Source of the DNA: Sisyra terminalis
Taxonomy: Eukaryota; Arthropoda; Insecta; Neuroptera; Sisyridae
Direction of reading: 5' to 3'
DNA: 64,000 nt
Assembly (NCBI GenBank): GCA_958496175.1
Contig: OY292276.1
Span: forward strand, 23,578,001 to 23,642,000
This document shows positions 34,951 to 45,740 of the stretch, one piece after another. Below the pieces are notes generated by a model that was given only the letters and a program-made list of their open reading frames with translations, was not told where the DNA came from and ran no database searches. How positions within the stretch are numbered: the stretch's first letter is position 1; every line of letters starts with the position of its first letter. The translations under genes were made by a program, and so were the position numbers.

Positions 34951-37493
34951 CTGTTACATATTGAAAAAGTACAAGTGCCTCATGTGAGCTATTCAATTAT
35001 CCGACTCTCCACTATTAGATCAGATAAGATTACACAACCAACTTCCACCTTGCCATCCTATTCTTATTTTTTCTAAGTTCAATAGGGGTGAAATATTTGT
35101 TTTGTCAACGTAACATTTTTCGTTTGGAATTTGTTATTTTTTGGAGTTTCAACAGGTCTCTATGTGTCTATTTTTAGTTTTCGATTGTCAATTTTTCAAA
35201 TTGGGCACAGAACGAGGGGTTGAGAGGGAAGAAAATTAACACTTGGCATATATAAAAAAGAAAAACACGCGGCCAAGAATTCTCAAAGCTATTACAATAA
35301 AGCGAACATTACAAAGAAAGACGAAGTAAAATTCATTTAAAAGAAATAAGAAGCATTCCGTGATGCTGAAGAAATATTCTTCTTAATGTTATTTACAGCA
35401 AATATAATACTATATAATATAAGAGAGAGTAAGCGTACAATTAAGATATAATTCAAAAAGATATTTAATCTTGAAATACTTAGCCTTTGAAAAAGTTTAC
35501 AGGAAAATTTTAAAGTTTTACTTTATTAAAAAGAATTGGATTGAATTGAATTGAATTTGGGGGTGTGTGAGATATTGAAGCCAAAGGGTGCGAGTTGAGT
35601 TGGTTTGATGTTGGGTAGCACATTGGGGAATGGGGGTTGGGGTGGCAGCATGATGACAGTGTAATAGCAGATAGGTATGCGAAACGTTATAAGTTGAATA
35701 AAAGACGCGGATAATGGGGCCGTACAACTGATAATATAGCTATAAGGAATTCTCGATCCACAAGGAATTTAATTAAATGTGGATTATGACGCCCTCGTCG
35801 CCTCCACCTCGACCACTCGCCCCCGAATCACCACCTCGTCTTCAACTGATACACTGCACTTTTACTGTATTAAATTCTATTATGATTATGACACATAAAC
35901 CCTCTCCTCTTCCCTCGTAACAATAAACTATTACATCGACATAGACAATTCTTCCGTTTTTATCAGGGGCTTCATGTTTCGATACAAATATTCATGGACA
36001 CGATGATAGCTATATAACACAAATAATAATAATACGGTTTATTAGATTTTCATGACAATGAATCCTGAAATTCCGCCCTTCGCCCCTTCTTTATATATAT
36101 ATATGTTATGGGTTACATTTTATACAATTCCATTGTGGCATTATTGCGAGGCAAGCAAAACCTTTCACATCCACGTACTTCAAATATAATTTGTTTATTT
36201 CGCTTTTGAATCCATTTGTCATTTTAAAAGTATATTATTAAAACTCGACCCTTTGCCAAATACATGACACAACGTCTAACATCATCCGTATTACAATCAA
36301 GGGTTGCCAACCAGGAGGGAAATATGGCGAGGGATGGTTTTGTTACGTTTATTAATTGCAAATGCGGATTGAATTACAATACCTGGACTATTAGTTTCTT
36401 AAAAGAGCTTTTCTATCCTCGTCCTATTTCCTTCTTACAAATTTAAAAAAAAGTTAAAATACAAAGCAAAAACAGATTTGATAAGTATATCTTTTTAGTA
36501 ATTGGATAAGGCTTTAATATATTCAAAATGAAACTCTAAGAAAACAAAACTAGAATTAATAATACCTACCCATGAAATAACAGTTATAAGATGTATGTAT
36601 TTTATCGTAATATCTATTGGTCTTAATTAATTCTAGCTTATATTTCTTTTAAACTTTTTTATAATTTATATTATTTAACATAATTAAAAGCCTAACTATC
36701 AAAGTAGAACATTGTAGCATGTAAATGATTTAATAAAAAATTACCAACCTTGCAAAACCACAACCTTGCAATCCAGACCAAATTGTAACTTTTCCTGGAT
36801 GCAATGGAACCTAACAACAAATTTTTAGATTTAAAAACTAATAAACTTTTATACTTTCTAAATTTTTCTTATGTTTTTTATAAAAGATTATTGTATATTG
36901 ATTAAACAGCGAAAATTTTATTTGTTATCGAATTATGGTTGGTATCAAAGTTACTGGTATCAAATTATGGATTATTCTTAAAATTATTTAAATACTAAGG
37001 ATGCTTTTGTTAGCAACAATGTTGAATTTTGAAAGTTATAAAAAAACACATATTAAGGATGCTGCGATAATATTAGCATCTTTATTTTTCTTATTACATA
37101 CATTCTTATATTAAACCTATAATTCCTGGAGACAGCATTTCTCCTGTTTATATGCAGTTAAAAAAATACAATTGACGCATATAATGCACATTGTACAATG
37201 ATACAATTCGAAAAATTTTGTAGATTAAAGATCAAAATTCAGGGAGTAAATTACAAGTATATAATTAGGTACCTATTAAGGTATAGAACTTTGAAACAAA
37301 TGGGACACCTATTACCTACGGACTTATCCTATTCTCCAAGGTTTATTTTTAATCCAGAATAATAAGTGATATCAATTTTTGTTTTTGTGGTAATGAAATT
37401 TCATTATGTGATTTATAAATGAACCTACCTAATAAAAATACGCATTGCCAAATATTCAGGAGAAGCAGTAATCTAAGACCATTTTTTTTATAC

Positions 37494-37746
37494 AAGAATT
37501 TTTTTTAAATAAGAAGACAATTCAGGTTGTTTAAGATCGGTTTTTTTATTTAATATTTTTAGTATTCAATTAGCTACGTTTCGTTACTTATCGTAACTTC
37601 ATCAGGCTTCTTGATTCACAAAAATAAAATATTTCCAATTTAAATTCAATAAATAAAATCTTATTTTATAATAAAAATATTAAATAAAAAAACGACCTTA
37701 AACAACCTTAAACAACCTGAATCGTCTTCTTATTTAAAAAAATAAA
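37494..37746. mobile_element. terminal-inverted-repeat element carrying a hammerhead-like motif
   Basis: The left arm (about 37494-37560: TTTAAATAAGAAGACAATTC then AGGTTGTTTAAG) is inverted at about 37675-37746 (CTTAAACAACCTGAATCG then TCTTCTTATTTAAA). The right arm carries a short internal duplication of CCTTAAACAA. The motif (copy B) lies inside, on the minus strand, about 12 bases from an arm, the same layout as the element at 4989-5303 though the arms are unrelated in sequence. Confidence 0.6.
37572..37608 (-). ncRNA. small hammerhead ribozyme-like motif (copy B)
   Basis: Minus-strand order: AGC, CTGATGA, A, GTTAC, loop GATAA, GTAAC, GAAA, CGTA, GCT. Helix I pairs 3 of 3 (AGC/GCT), helix II 5 of 5 (GTTAC/GTAAC), and both core boxes are exact. 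ACGT at the helix III position is self-complementary, as needed for a dimer, and GUA before helix I fits the NUH cleavage rule. Confidence 0.6.
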
Positions 37747-38299
37747 AGCTGAGACCTGAATTTTATCATCTATACAAAAAAATGTTTCGACTTTCGAAAT
37801 TCTTTCATTATTCAAATTTTTTTCTTGGGTAAAATGTGATTCAGACTTTATATTTTCTGTGATATTACTTAATAAGATCATTCGAAAAGAGTTAAAGGTT
37901 TCTGTAACACCTTTAACCTATTTAAAATAAACATTCACTAAATTTACATAGGTAGGTACTAGCTTGCTACTAAAACCTATATTCTAAATCATTTTAAAAG
38001 CTTCTAGTTTGAAACTCAATAAAAGCTGTAATAACTCTTATTAATATGTATCTGACAGTTAATTTGATAAAAACATTTGATTTATTAGAATTGGCGTAGC
38101 AAATGCACCTCTGTCTGAATTAAACATCCTTTATTGCTTTCAGTAAAAGCTCAATGTTAAAAAATAAATAAACAAAAGTAAAGACGACGTTAATTAAAAA
38201 GCTCTACGAGAAAATGAAATATGACAATATCAAAAACTTAAGCGATAAACGAAAGAAGAAATTGTTTAGATGAGAAGAAGAACTGAAGTTGAAACGTTT

Positions 38300-39199
38300 A
38301 AATATGAAAAGCACATTTTGTAATATAATAGAAAACTATTTCTCAAAGCTCTCATTCGTTCTCCTTCTCTCAGCGTTATGGTTGGTCCTTTCCTCAGTGT
38401 CTATCTTTTTCTCTGTTTATGAGTAAAATGTATTATTGTTATTATTATTATTTGTATTATTCGAATTAAAACCGAAACTCAAACGAACGTTAAGGATGAG
38501 AAGCAAGTCAAGAAGGGATGAAGAGAAAGAGAGAAGGAAATGAAGGCCACCCCTATCCCTGTCCTAGTCTTTTCTCGCCAGGCTTGATCGTAGTTTAATA
38601 CGAGTATAATATTTGCCATTCTATCCTAGTTTCTAGTTCCATTGTGTTCCATTTCTCCCTTTTTGTATACAATAGCGTTCCGTTCTGCGTTCTTCTCTGC
38701 TCTCCTCAGCATATACATATAATAATAATAATAATACAGTAAATATTGAGTCTATTGGACGTGATGGTGTTGGTACCGAGGGTAGTGGTGGTGGTATGTA
38801 TGTTGGCAAAGCAAAGCGTGAATGCGGGAAGAGGCGTGGTTTGAAACATGCGAGAGTCGCGAGAGCTTACTGAGGCGGAGTCTCTGCTGGGCGCATCTCT
38901 CATCTGAATCAACGACTCATTGGACCAAAGATTAGCCAGCCAGCTATCCAGAGGCATCGGGAATATCAGCACATCATTTCTATACTCGTTAGAGTTACTA
39001 ACGACGTGTTTGGCTCATTTGACACATCAGTTGAAACGTTAGTTGATCTCTACTAACTGATAGTTTGCAAAAGGTGACGTTGAAGTAGAGCTTTTCGGAT
39101 GTGACATCATGATGATAGTTTTCTAGTGAATTATCGTTGTCTTGTTCGGGTTGCATTTTGATTTACTAAAAGAAAACTGTTCGGAGTTTCTGAGGACAC
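38300..39199 (+). promoter_or_regulatory. promoter-proximal region and 5' UTR of the dmrt99B-like gene
   Basis: The 900 bases before the start codon are GC-richer than the surroundings. They contain a purine-rich GAGA-like stretch (about 38500-38545), a CT-rich stretch (38350-38410) and TCAGTT at 39027-39032, which could be an initiator. No TATA box is convincing. An in-frame TGA at 39191-39193 shows that the coding start cannot lie further upstream without splicing. Confidence 0.35.
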
Positions 39200-39743
39200 A
39201 TGATGAGTTTGCCAAGTGGCGTGGACATGTCAAGTTTGATGTCACAGCATCCAGTGTTGGGCGCGATTCCGCCGGCGTTTTTCTTGCGTGCCACCGAGCG
39301 TTATCAGCGAACGCCCAAATGTGCCCGGTGTCGCAATCACGGCGTCGTTTCGGCCCTCAAGGGCCACAAACGGTACTGTCGATGGCGCGACTGTGTTTGT
39401 GCCAAGTGCACGTTGATCGCGGAGCGGCAACGTGTCATGGCGGCCCAAGTGGCGTTGCGACGCCAACAGGCCCAAGAGGAAAGTGAGGCCCGGGAATTAG
39501 GCATGCTGTATGCTGGTGCACCACCTGGGGACGGCCCGCCATCGCAACAACAGCAACAACCATCGTCGCTTCAAATACAAACTACCACTTCGAATTCATC
39601 GCCAATATCACCCACCGTATCACCACCCTCCCACAATACCGATTTAAGCACGCTCACGCTCACGTTACATCAACGTTCGCGAAACGTCAACTGCGATTCC
39701 GGAGTTTTCGCCGGACTCGACACGCCCGACTCAGCCAGTCCAA
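39200..39743 (+). CDS. dmrt99B: dmrt99B/DMRTA-type DM-domain transcription factor, first coding exon (gene continues beyond window)
   Basis: Sequence-specific nuclear DNA-binding protein of the DMRT family, known for roles in neural and sexual development. The exon codes 181 residues plus one base. The DM domain spans residues about 37-90 with both intertwined zinc sites intact: C41, C44, H56, C60 and H47, C65, C67, C70. The recognition helix follows ([18 protein letters not shown]). The lead-in [18 protein letters not shown] and the trailing [14 protein letters not shown] match the dmrt99B/DMRTA branch rather than doublesex. A Q5 run (116-120) and a Ser/Thr/Pro-rich tail follow. Two ATGs start the frame at 39200, just after an in-frame TGA. 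The frame appears to run to 39757, but the last codons are intron. The DMA domain expected further C-terminal is absent here and must lie on later exons. GC content is far above the surroundings. Confidence 0.93.
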
Positions 39744-39749
39744 GTAAGT
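39744..39749 (+). other. splice donor ending the dmrt99B exon 1
   Basis: GTAAGT preceded by CCAA, a perfect U1 match, phase 1. Beyond it the base composition drops at once to AT-rich and a stop follows four codons later. No matching later exon with a DMA domain is seen to position 64000, so the intron would exceed 24 kb. Confidence 0.8.
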
Positions 39750-40575
39750 TACAATAAAATTAACCAAACTGTCAATTTAAACTAGTCTATAAATTTAAAA
39801 TCTGCAATCTTTAGTAAATCAACTATGACTGAACTCCATATGATCTGACATCAAAGTAGTAGGAAGATGTTCCACTGGGAACTTCTTCATCAAGCCATTT
39901 GGAGCTCAAGAGCTCCAGCCAAAACAATACATTAGCTTATAGTTTGCACTAACTGATTGCTAATTTAAAAAAAAAAAAGCTGTGACTGAATATTCATTAA
40001 TAACATTAATAACAATTATTCATTATAACCAGTGTACCAATAGTATCTACATTTATCAACGTACCTATCGTAAGAAGAAATAATCTGCCAAGAGCTTTAG
40101 GAAAAGTTTAAAAGCCCAATTCGAATAGGTTTTAAAAAATGTACTCTAAACCATAATAAGATTGATATGCGTCGTAGGAAACCATTAATAAGTAAAAATA
40201 AATATCTAGATCGCAAGTCCTTAAAAGAGATTCGCAGAAAGATGGACAGAGTAGTTGATAGAACACAAAATACATTTTAGTTATATATTCACTGCTACAA
40301 CAATCAATTTTTTTGTAAAATATATTGTATCTTTAGTGAAGATCAGTGGTCCTTCAACTGTAATACCTACCCAAACGAGTAGAGAAGATCGTGGCTCTAG
40401 TGGCCAAACTCTGCATGAAAGAAGCTTAGCGTAGAAGCTCCCCATCTTCTACTCTATTGAGTATGATGATTGCATAGGAAAACAATAATTTTACAGAGTG
40501 AGATTTGGAATTAAATTTTGGATAAATCTTGCCTAGTGAATGCAAAAATAACTTAAAGTTCGCTGAATTGACTAT
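39750..40575 (+). other. start of the presumed dmrt99B intron 1, nothing recognised
   Basis: No repeat ends or coding pieces are clear here. Confidence 0.4.
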
Positions 40576-40582
40576 TGGTACT

Positions 40583-41222
40583 TGGTGTCCGACCGAAACT
40601 AGTTTTTACGGTCAAAACTGAAACCGAATTCCGGTATCAGTTTCAGTTTCGGCAGAACCCGAAACTTTCATATAAGGTCATCTTTTCGTTGGAAAAAAAG
40701 TTAATCATAATTAGTCAGTCTTTACTTTTAAATCCTATAGGTATTCATCAATCATTGATCCCCTAATGTTTGAGCTAATCATTAACAAAACATATTTTTA
40801 TCAATTTTTATTTCAAATAAATTATTATGCTGAAATAAGGGGTTGATTTTAAAGAAACGTACTTTAAATATTTTTTCAAATTAGTAACGAATGATATAAA
40901 ATAATAATAAAAAGTTACAAAACAAAATTACTTTTGATCTATTATGTTTAGATACACAAAATAGAAAGTACTCTTTCTTTTATCTTAAAAACAAAATAAT
41001 TTCTTTCATACTTTGATCAGTTTTCTTTTGAGCTGAAGAAAAATATTAAAGATAATATTATACAAAATTTTAATGAACTGATAGTTATCAGTGTTCATAA
41101 TTGATGAATCAAATAATAAGTGAAAAATAATAATTTATTAAAATTTTATCTAACGAATTCAGTTTCGGTCATAGTTTTGACAGACGAAACCGAAACTAAG
41201 CCGAAAGTTCGGTTGGACACTA
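40583..41222. mobile_element. hAT-like non-autonomous element
   Basis: Left end TGGTGTCCGACCGAAACT; right end TTCGGTTGGACACTA, its imperfect reverse complement. Multiple GTTTCGGT/ACCGAAAC subterminal repeats. Flanks TTGGTACT and TTGGTAGG agree at 6 of 8 positions, consistent with an old 8-bp target duplication. The 63-codon frame inside is not a gene. Confidence 0.7.
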
Positions 41223-41229
41223 TTGGTAG

Positions 41230-42760
41230 GTACTTTATGATATAATGATATTAATCCATTTAATTTAAAGATAAAATGAAATTCAGATGTTAAATTAATC
41301 AAAATAATACAAGAAACTAAAAAAAAATAATTGAGAAAAAAGATTTTCTGCTTGATTGTCTACAATATTTTTGGCCAGGACAGTTCTTATCCAAAGATCC
41401 AACAGTAATCAACCAGCATATGGCCATCTCATTGGCTTTGATATCTTTCCTTCTTGATTTTTTTAAAAACGTGGAGGATAACTGTGAAAAAAGGAATAGT
41501 ATTAGCGAAAGGATTTAGGTATTTGGGAAAAAACAGAGTTTGAATTTTGAAGATCACTGTCTTTTTGATCATTGAAACTAAATTTTGAATCGAAAAGTTA
41601 AATATTTTTACAGTCTTGATATCCAGGTGAAACTGTCCACACTGTTTTTGTTATAGATATCCCCGAAGGTACCAGGATATTTATTCAAATAATTTATTTT
41701 ATACTCATAGCAGCTATTTTCTAAAATCCATAAATTTTGCCAACTAAATATTTCTGAATATTTCACAGCTTTGAGATTTCCCATAAAGCTTCTGACTACT
41801 GATTGCCTATGTTTCCGATTCGACCTTAATCTTGGAATTTGTGAATGCAATAATGTAAAGCTACAGATTTGTGGTTCATCAAAAATGCTTAACGAAATAT
41901 TTAAAACAATCACAATTCTTACATAAAGGTTAAGCAATCTGTTTTATGAACCCAAGCTCTATATGGCTGGAGTGAACGTAACATGATTATGTCTCGAATT
42001 ATGATTGGATAATGAACAATACTGGATTCTCCCATAGTCATATTTATCCTGGACTGCTAAGCTTTCCCTCTTTAGTCTTCATTTTCGCGAGATTATCCCA
42101 GAGATAAAGAAAACACGGGTACCTATCTATAGTGTTACCACCTTGTTGAAAAATAAATAAAAAATAATCATTTTTAAATCATTTAATCATTTTTAATAAT
42201 TTTAAACACACACCGGCCATTAATGTTGAACAAATGAAGATTTTTCTACAAAATAAATCAGATATTTTCAAAATTAAAATTCTACGAAAAATCCAAAATT
42301 AACGCAATGTACTAAATACGGGCCAGATCATGATATAGGCACTTACGTTGTAGCAAAATCTGAGGAATAATCTGTTACATTTGTTCATGGACGCCGTCAA
42401 TATTATCACTAACTAAATATTAACTTATAAAACTTAACTTATAAGTGCATACCTATATGTAGGCATAAAATTGGGCATATTGAGATAACTATACATAATA
42501 TATAGACACCACAGATACATGATAAGTACGTGTATAATATACTCATATAATACCCTAGAAGTATATGTTATTATTTAAGTCATTTTCCAATTCAAATCAT
42601 GCTGGATGCGATATATACCTACGCATAATATTTTTTCTGCTGATTTATTTCACTGACGTGGGGATGTAAGTGCACCCTTTTGCGCCCCCTTAACTGGCGT
42701 TCATTTATGGCTATGCTGTTTAAACTCAAATTTTTGTAAACTAATCCTTGAATCCGTAAA
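41230..42760. other. intronic AT-rich stretch
   Basis: A 109-codon minus frame at 41608-41937 has no recognisable family; about one frame this long is expected by chance in a window of this size and composition. Nothing else called. Confidence 0.35.
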
Positions 42761-42763
42761 AGC

Positions 42764-43111
42764 TTTTTTGTAACGACTGCTTCTAAAGTTGAACTTTCGT
42801 GCGTTGTGTGGCGGGGGTAAAGAGCCGTTTTCTCATCGTGGTGGCAAGCGTGCGCAAAAGTAGAGAAACCGTGCGCGAAAGTAAATAACAGTGCGCAAAA
42901 GTAAAATAAATTGATATCAAAATAAACTTTGATAAGAAATAATTAATATAGGTAATTGTTTAGACTGTAGTTTCAACTAAAATTTTGTTTTTATTCATAA
43001 ATTTTCTATAAATTATTCTTACTATAGAGTTGAAATTTTTCATATATAAATAACAATAATTAATTTTTCAATCTGTTTCTGTTGAACTTTAGAAGCAGTC
43101 GTTACAAAAAA
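42764..43111. mobile_element. MITE with 31-bp terminal inverted repeats
   Basis: TTTTTTGTAACGACTGCTTC continuing to TAAAGTTGAAC (42764-42794) is matched almost perfectly, inverted, at 43081-43111. The interior holds GTGCG[CA]AAAGTA repeated three times (about 42850-42902). Target duplication not clear. Confidence 0.75.
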
Positions 43112-43117
43112 TTTTGT

Positions 43118-43310
43118 TCGATACTTATGCTTAAAGTGAGGTACCTAGTAGGACGAAATTGAGACACTTGCTAAAGGGACTGATCATACACAACTTGATC
43201 TCGTGCGCCTACCCTACAGAACGCACTCGATCTCGTGCATGATCAGTCCCTTTAGCTCGTCCATCAATTTTATCCTACTAGAAAACCTCACTTTACGCAT
43301 ATGTATCGAA
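43118..43310. repeat. hairpin repeat with ~70-bp inverted arms
   Basis: The arms 43118-43187 and 43239-43310 are inverted copies (AAGTGAGGT...CTAGTAGGA; CTAAAGGGACTGATCAT against ATGATCAGTCCCTTTAG). The loop contains GATCTCGTGCG twice in direct order. Starts directly beside the MITE ending at 43111, so the two may be parts of one composite insertion. Confidence 0.7.
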
Positions 43311-43319
43311 AATAACTAT

Positions 43320-44930
43320 TCTGTTCTTTTCCATAGGTTCTTTTCAAATACGAAAAACTACTTTAACATGAAGGAAAATAGGTTTTGGACTTATTTTCTT
43401 TTTCAGCTGTCCAATATTTATACCTATATTTACTCTGTAAAAAATATTGTTTCACACAAGAGATATATTTTTTTTAACCAAGTGAGTAAAATTGTGAAAA
43501 AATCTTCAACAAGGTAATATCGTCATCGCTTAAAATAATTCTTACAAATTTAACTTTACAGAACAGCGAGCTTTCAGCGCGTAAAGACACACAAATTAAA
43601 GCTCACCTTTCCAATGAGTAACAAGTTGAAGGGTGTATTTTCCAAATCACCCCAACACAAACAGAAACCAACCACAAGCACCACTCAAGTTGCGTTGCGT
43701 TTCAACTAAATTAAGCCTCATTTAAAATGCTCTTTAATTGAACGGTCTTCTTAACAACCACCATAACCCCCTCACCCCATTAACTCCCACTCATCTTAAC
43801 AAACCAAACAACGTGTCTCGCTTCCCCAAATCAACATCCCTATTCAATCCAATGTACATATAAACATTCTCTTCCTTCTTCCCTCAATATCTTGTTAAAA
43901 TTATCAAAGTGTGCCAAATTCACCCTCGCGATTAAGGGCAAAGGTTAGTTTTTTGATGACCAAAGAGTGTGCCCTCCTGCCCTTTGGCTTCGACTGATAT
44001 ATAAAACCCTATCAAGTGTTTGCAATTTGAACTAGGAGGATTTTAACGAAGAAGGAAAAATATTTGTTTCTATGTTTTATTGATTTTTGAAAGTGAAATA
44101 TATAATTTCGGTATTACAGTATTATTTGTTGCAATAGTGAGGGGATGAATTTTGATTGAATTGATTTTTGATAAGCAGATTATATCAGCAGATAGTTACA
44201 TAGGAGTTACAACCCGCATTGTATGTTCTTGTCGTCCCATTCTGATACATTTCAATAAGCTCCTGGATTTTAAGTTCAAGTTCAATTGTTTGGAGCTATA
44301 ACTCTACTATTTGTATTGTTTGGTTTACTCTTATATATGTTGATACCAACCGATATTTAGTGAACAAAACTAATGGAATATTCATTAATGTACACTTAAT
44401 GATTATTATAGATATAATAGGCAATTATCTTTGTGCATGGTTAAAAAAACTTATTAGATACATATTTATTCATAATTTGAATTAAATATGCTTTAGTGCT
44501 TTGAATTTACAATTAAATGCGATATACTCCTTGATTGAATATATTTTAAATTCTTATGTAGCTTATATTCCTTGTGTGGGCATTTCGAATTAAGAAAAAT
44601 TGTTTTCTTTTTCTTCGTATCTCTGAATGATATAAAACAAAAACTGTATTACTATCATTATATTAGCAAAAGCTTTAAAGGGCAAGTCTAACCATAAAAA
44701 CTATAAGAATTATGAATCATAGGGTATGTCTGCCACTTTAACTTACTCGAAACTCTTATTCCTTTGGAGTTTTGTTTTATATTCTTCTACCCTGAGTCGT
44801 GGAAACATATTAACACTCTATTAATAATTATTTCTAATTCCAATGAATCATATCTGCTTCTGAGATTAATTTTAATTGATTATCGATTGAGCTTCTACTG
44901 GAACCCTCTTGTTTATATTCAAGTGGTACT
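43320..44930. other. intronic stretch with a GC-richer island
   Basis: The island at about 43560-44040 is less AT-rich and non-repetitive; it contains AGGGCAAAGGTTAG, CCTGCCCTTTGGCTTCG and a TATATAAA at 43998-44005. No reading frame follows that TATA, so an internal promoter is not supported; a candidate enhancer is an inference only. The rest is AT-rich. Confidence 0.3.
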
Positions 44931-44939
44931 AAAGGACTT

Positions 44940-45330
44940 TGGGGGTTCCAAACCATAAATGGGCAACCAAACCAGATATGAGAAGCAGTTTTGTGGCGCT
45001 TCCCACATTTTCTGCTCAGAAGTCTCTTTTTAACAGATCTACCAAAATCCAGATTTTCTCCTCTTTCCTTTCCTCAAAGCCTTACTTCTGATTAGTTATC
45101 CTATGCTTTTCTTTATTCTTCTTGAATTTACTTTGCTACGTACTTAAGTACGACTATAGCTATTTTTGGATCCATTAATGGCATATCTGATCCTTCCTCA
45201 TTTCCTTCAATAGTGGGTACATCTTGAGACCCAAACAAGTATTTTCTTATTAAAAGTTACTAGATGAGAAATGAGACATTTGCATTCCAAACCAGTTTGG
45301 AATTGGTATGGGGGAACTCAAAAGCTGCAA
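44940..45330 (-). pseudogene. LINE RNase H-region remnant
   Basis: Minus-strand pieces read KLVWNANVSFLI, then ILVWVSR in one frame and PTIEGNEEGSDMPLMDP in the next. V.WVPGH..IEGNE.AD is the RNase H signature of I/R1/Jockey-type LINEs, here with a frameshift between its halves. Further on, SRKCGKRHKTASHIWFGCPF fits the zinc-like C-terminal C-x-x-C...H...C tail. Heavily decayed. Confidence 0.45.
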
Positions 45331-45619
45331 TATTCCTTGGAAGATGTCCTGTCCAAATTTTGTGTTAACTAATGCACTTTTTTCAACGAAATTTAAACGC
45401 ATTGATGCTCATCTTAAGAAATCTTGGTTTTTAAATCAATAAACTCTAATTAAGAATTCCATACTTTATAACATTTTAGTAAAAGTTTTAAAAACTTAAA
45501 ATACCAGCATTTCATATGCACTAACCAAATACAAGGAATCAATTTATAAGTAATTTGAGACGTACCTAAGACAAAGTACAAAGACGGTAATGTGTTTTAT
45601 GGATTAACGAAATTGTGTG

Positions 45620-45740
45620 TACATTAACGTGATATTTCAGAACGCCTGAGGAAGGCTCAATAACCGGGCCGAAACATCGCGCATGTAATAAATAGTTTTG
45701 ACTGATTATTATTTGATCCTAGTCCTCTGAATATTTTTAC
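45620..45740 (+). mobile_element. retroelement fragment carrying a hammerhead-like motif (copy C)
   Basis: Same repeat family as 2700-2880 (minus): the CGCCTGAGGAAGGCTC core, and TTTGATCCTAGTCCTCTGA about 30 bases after the motif. Ends not delimited. Penelope-like origin is inferred from the motif. Confidence 0.5.
45643..45681 (+). ncRNA. small hammerhead ribozyme-like motif (copy C)
   Basis: Order: CGC, CTGAGGA, A, GGCTC, loop AATAACC, GGGCC, GAAA, CATC, GCG. Helix I pairs 3 of 3, helix II 5 of 5 with one G-U, and both core boxes are exact. AUC before helix I fits NUH. The minimal helix III (ACAT) is less symmetric than in copy B. Confidence 0.58.

Larger units (their letters stand above)
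34030..38300. other. far upstream flank of the dmrt99B-like gene
   Basis: Mostly AT-rich without genes; frames at 34137-34492, 35518-35727 and 36264-36446 have no domains. Two higher-complexity, GC-richer islands stand out (34780-34950 and 35770-35850). At 37494-37746 lies a terminal-inverted-repeat element. Confidence 0.4.

Noticed and set aside
39242..39475. Minus-strand frame opposite the DM domain
   Set aside because: Antisense shadow of a GC-rich coding exon, without any domain.
39142..39486. Plus-strand frame of 114 codons overlapping the DM-domain exon
   Set aside because: It is the +1 shadow of the dmrt99B frame. The DM domain with all zinc ligands reads only in the 39200 frame.
41608..41937. 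109-codon minus-strand frame in the presumed intron
   Set aside because: No domain recognised; about one frame this long is expected by chance given the AT-rich composition.
43998..44005. TATATAAA as an internal promoter
   Set aside because: No reading frame or splice donor with coding potential follows, and TATA-like strings are common in this AT-rich DNA.
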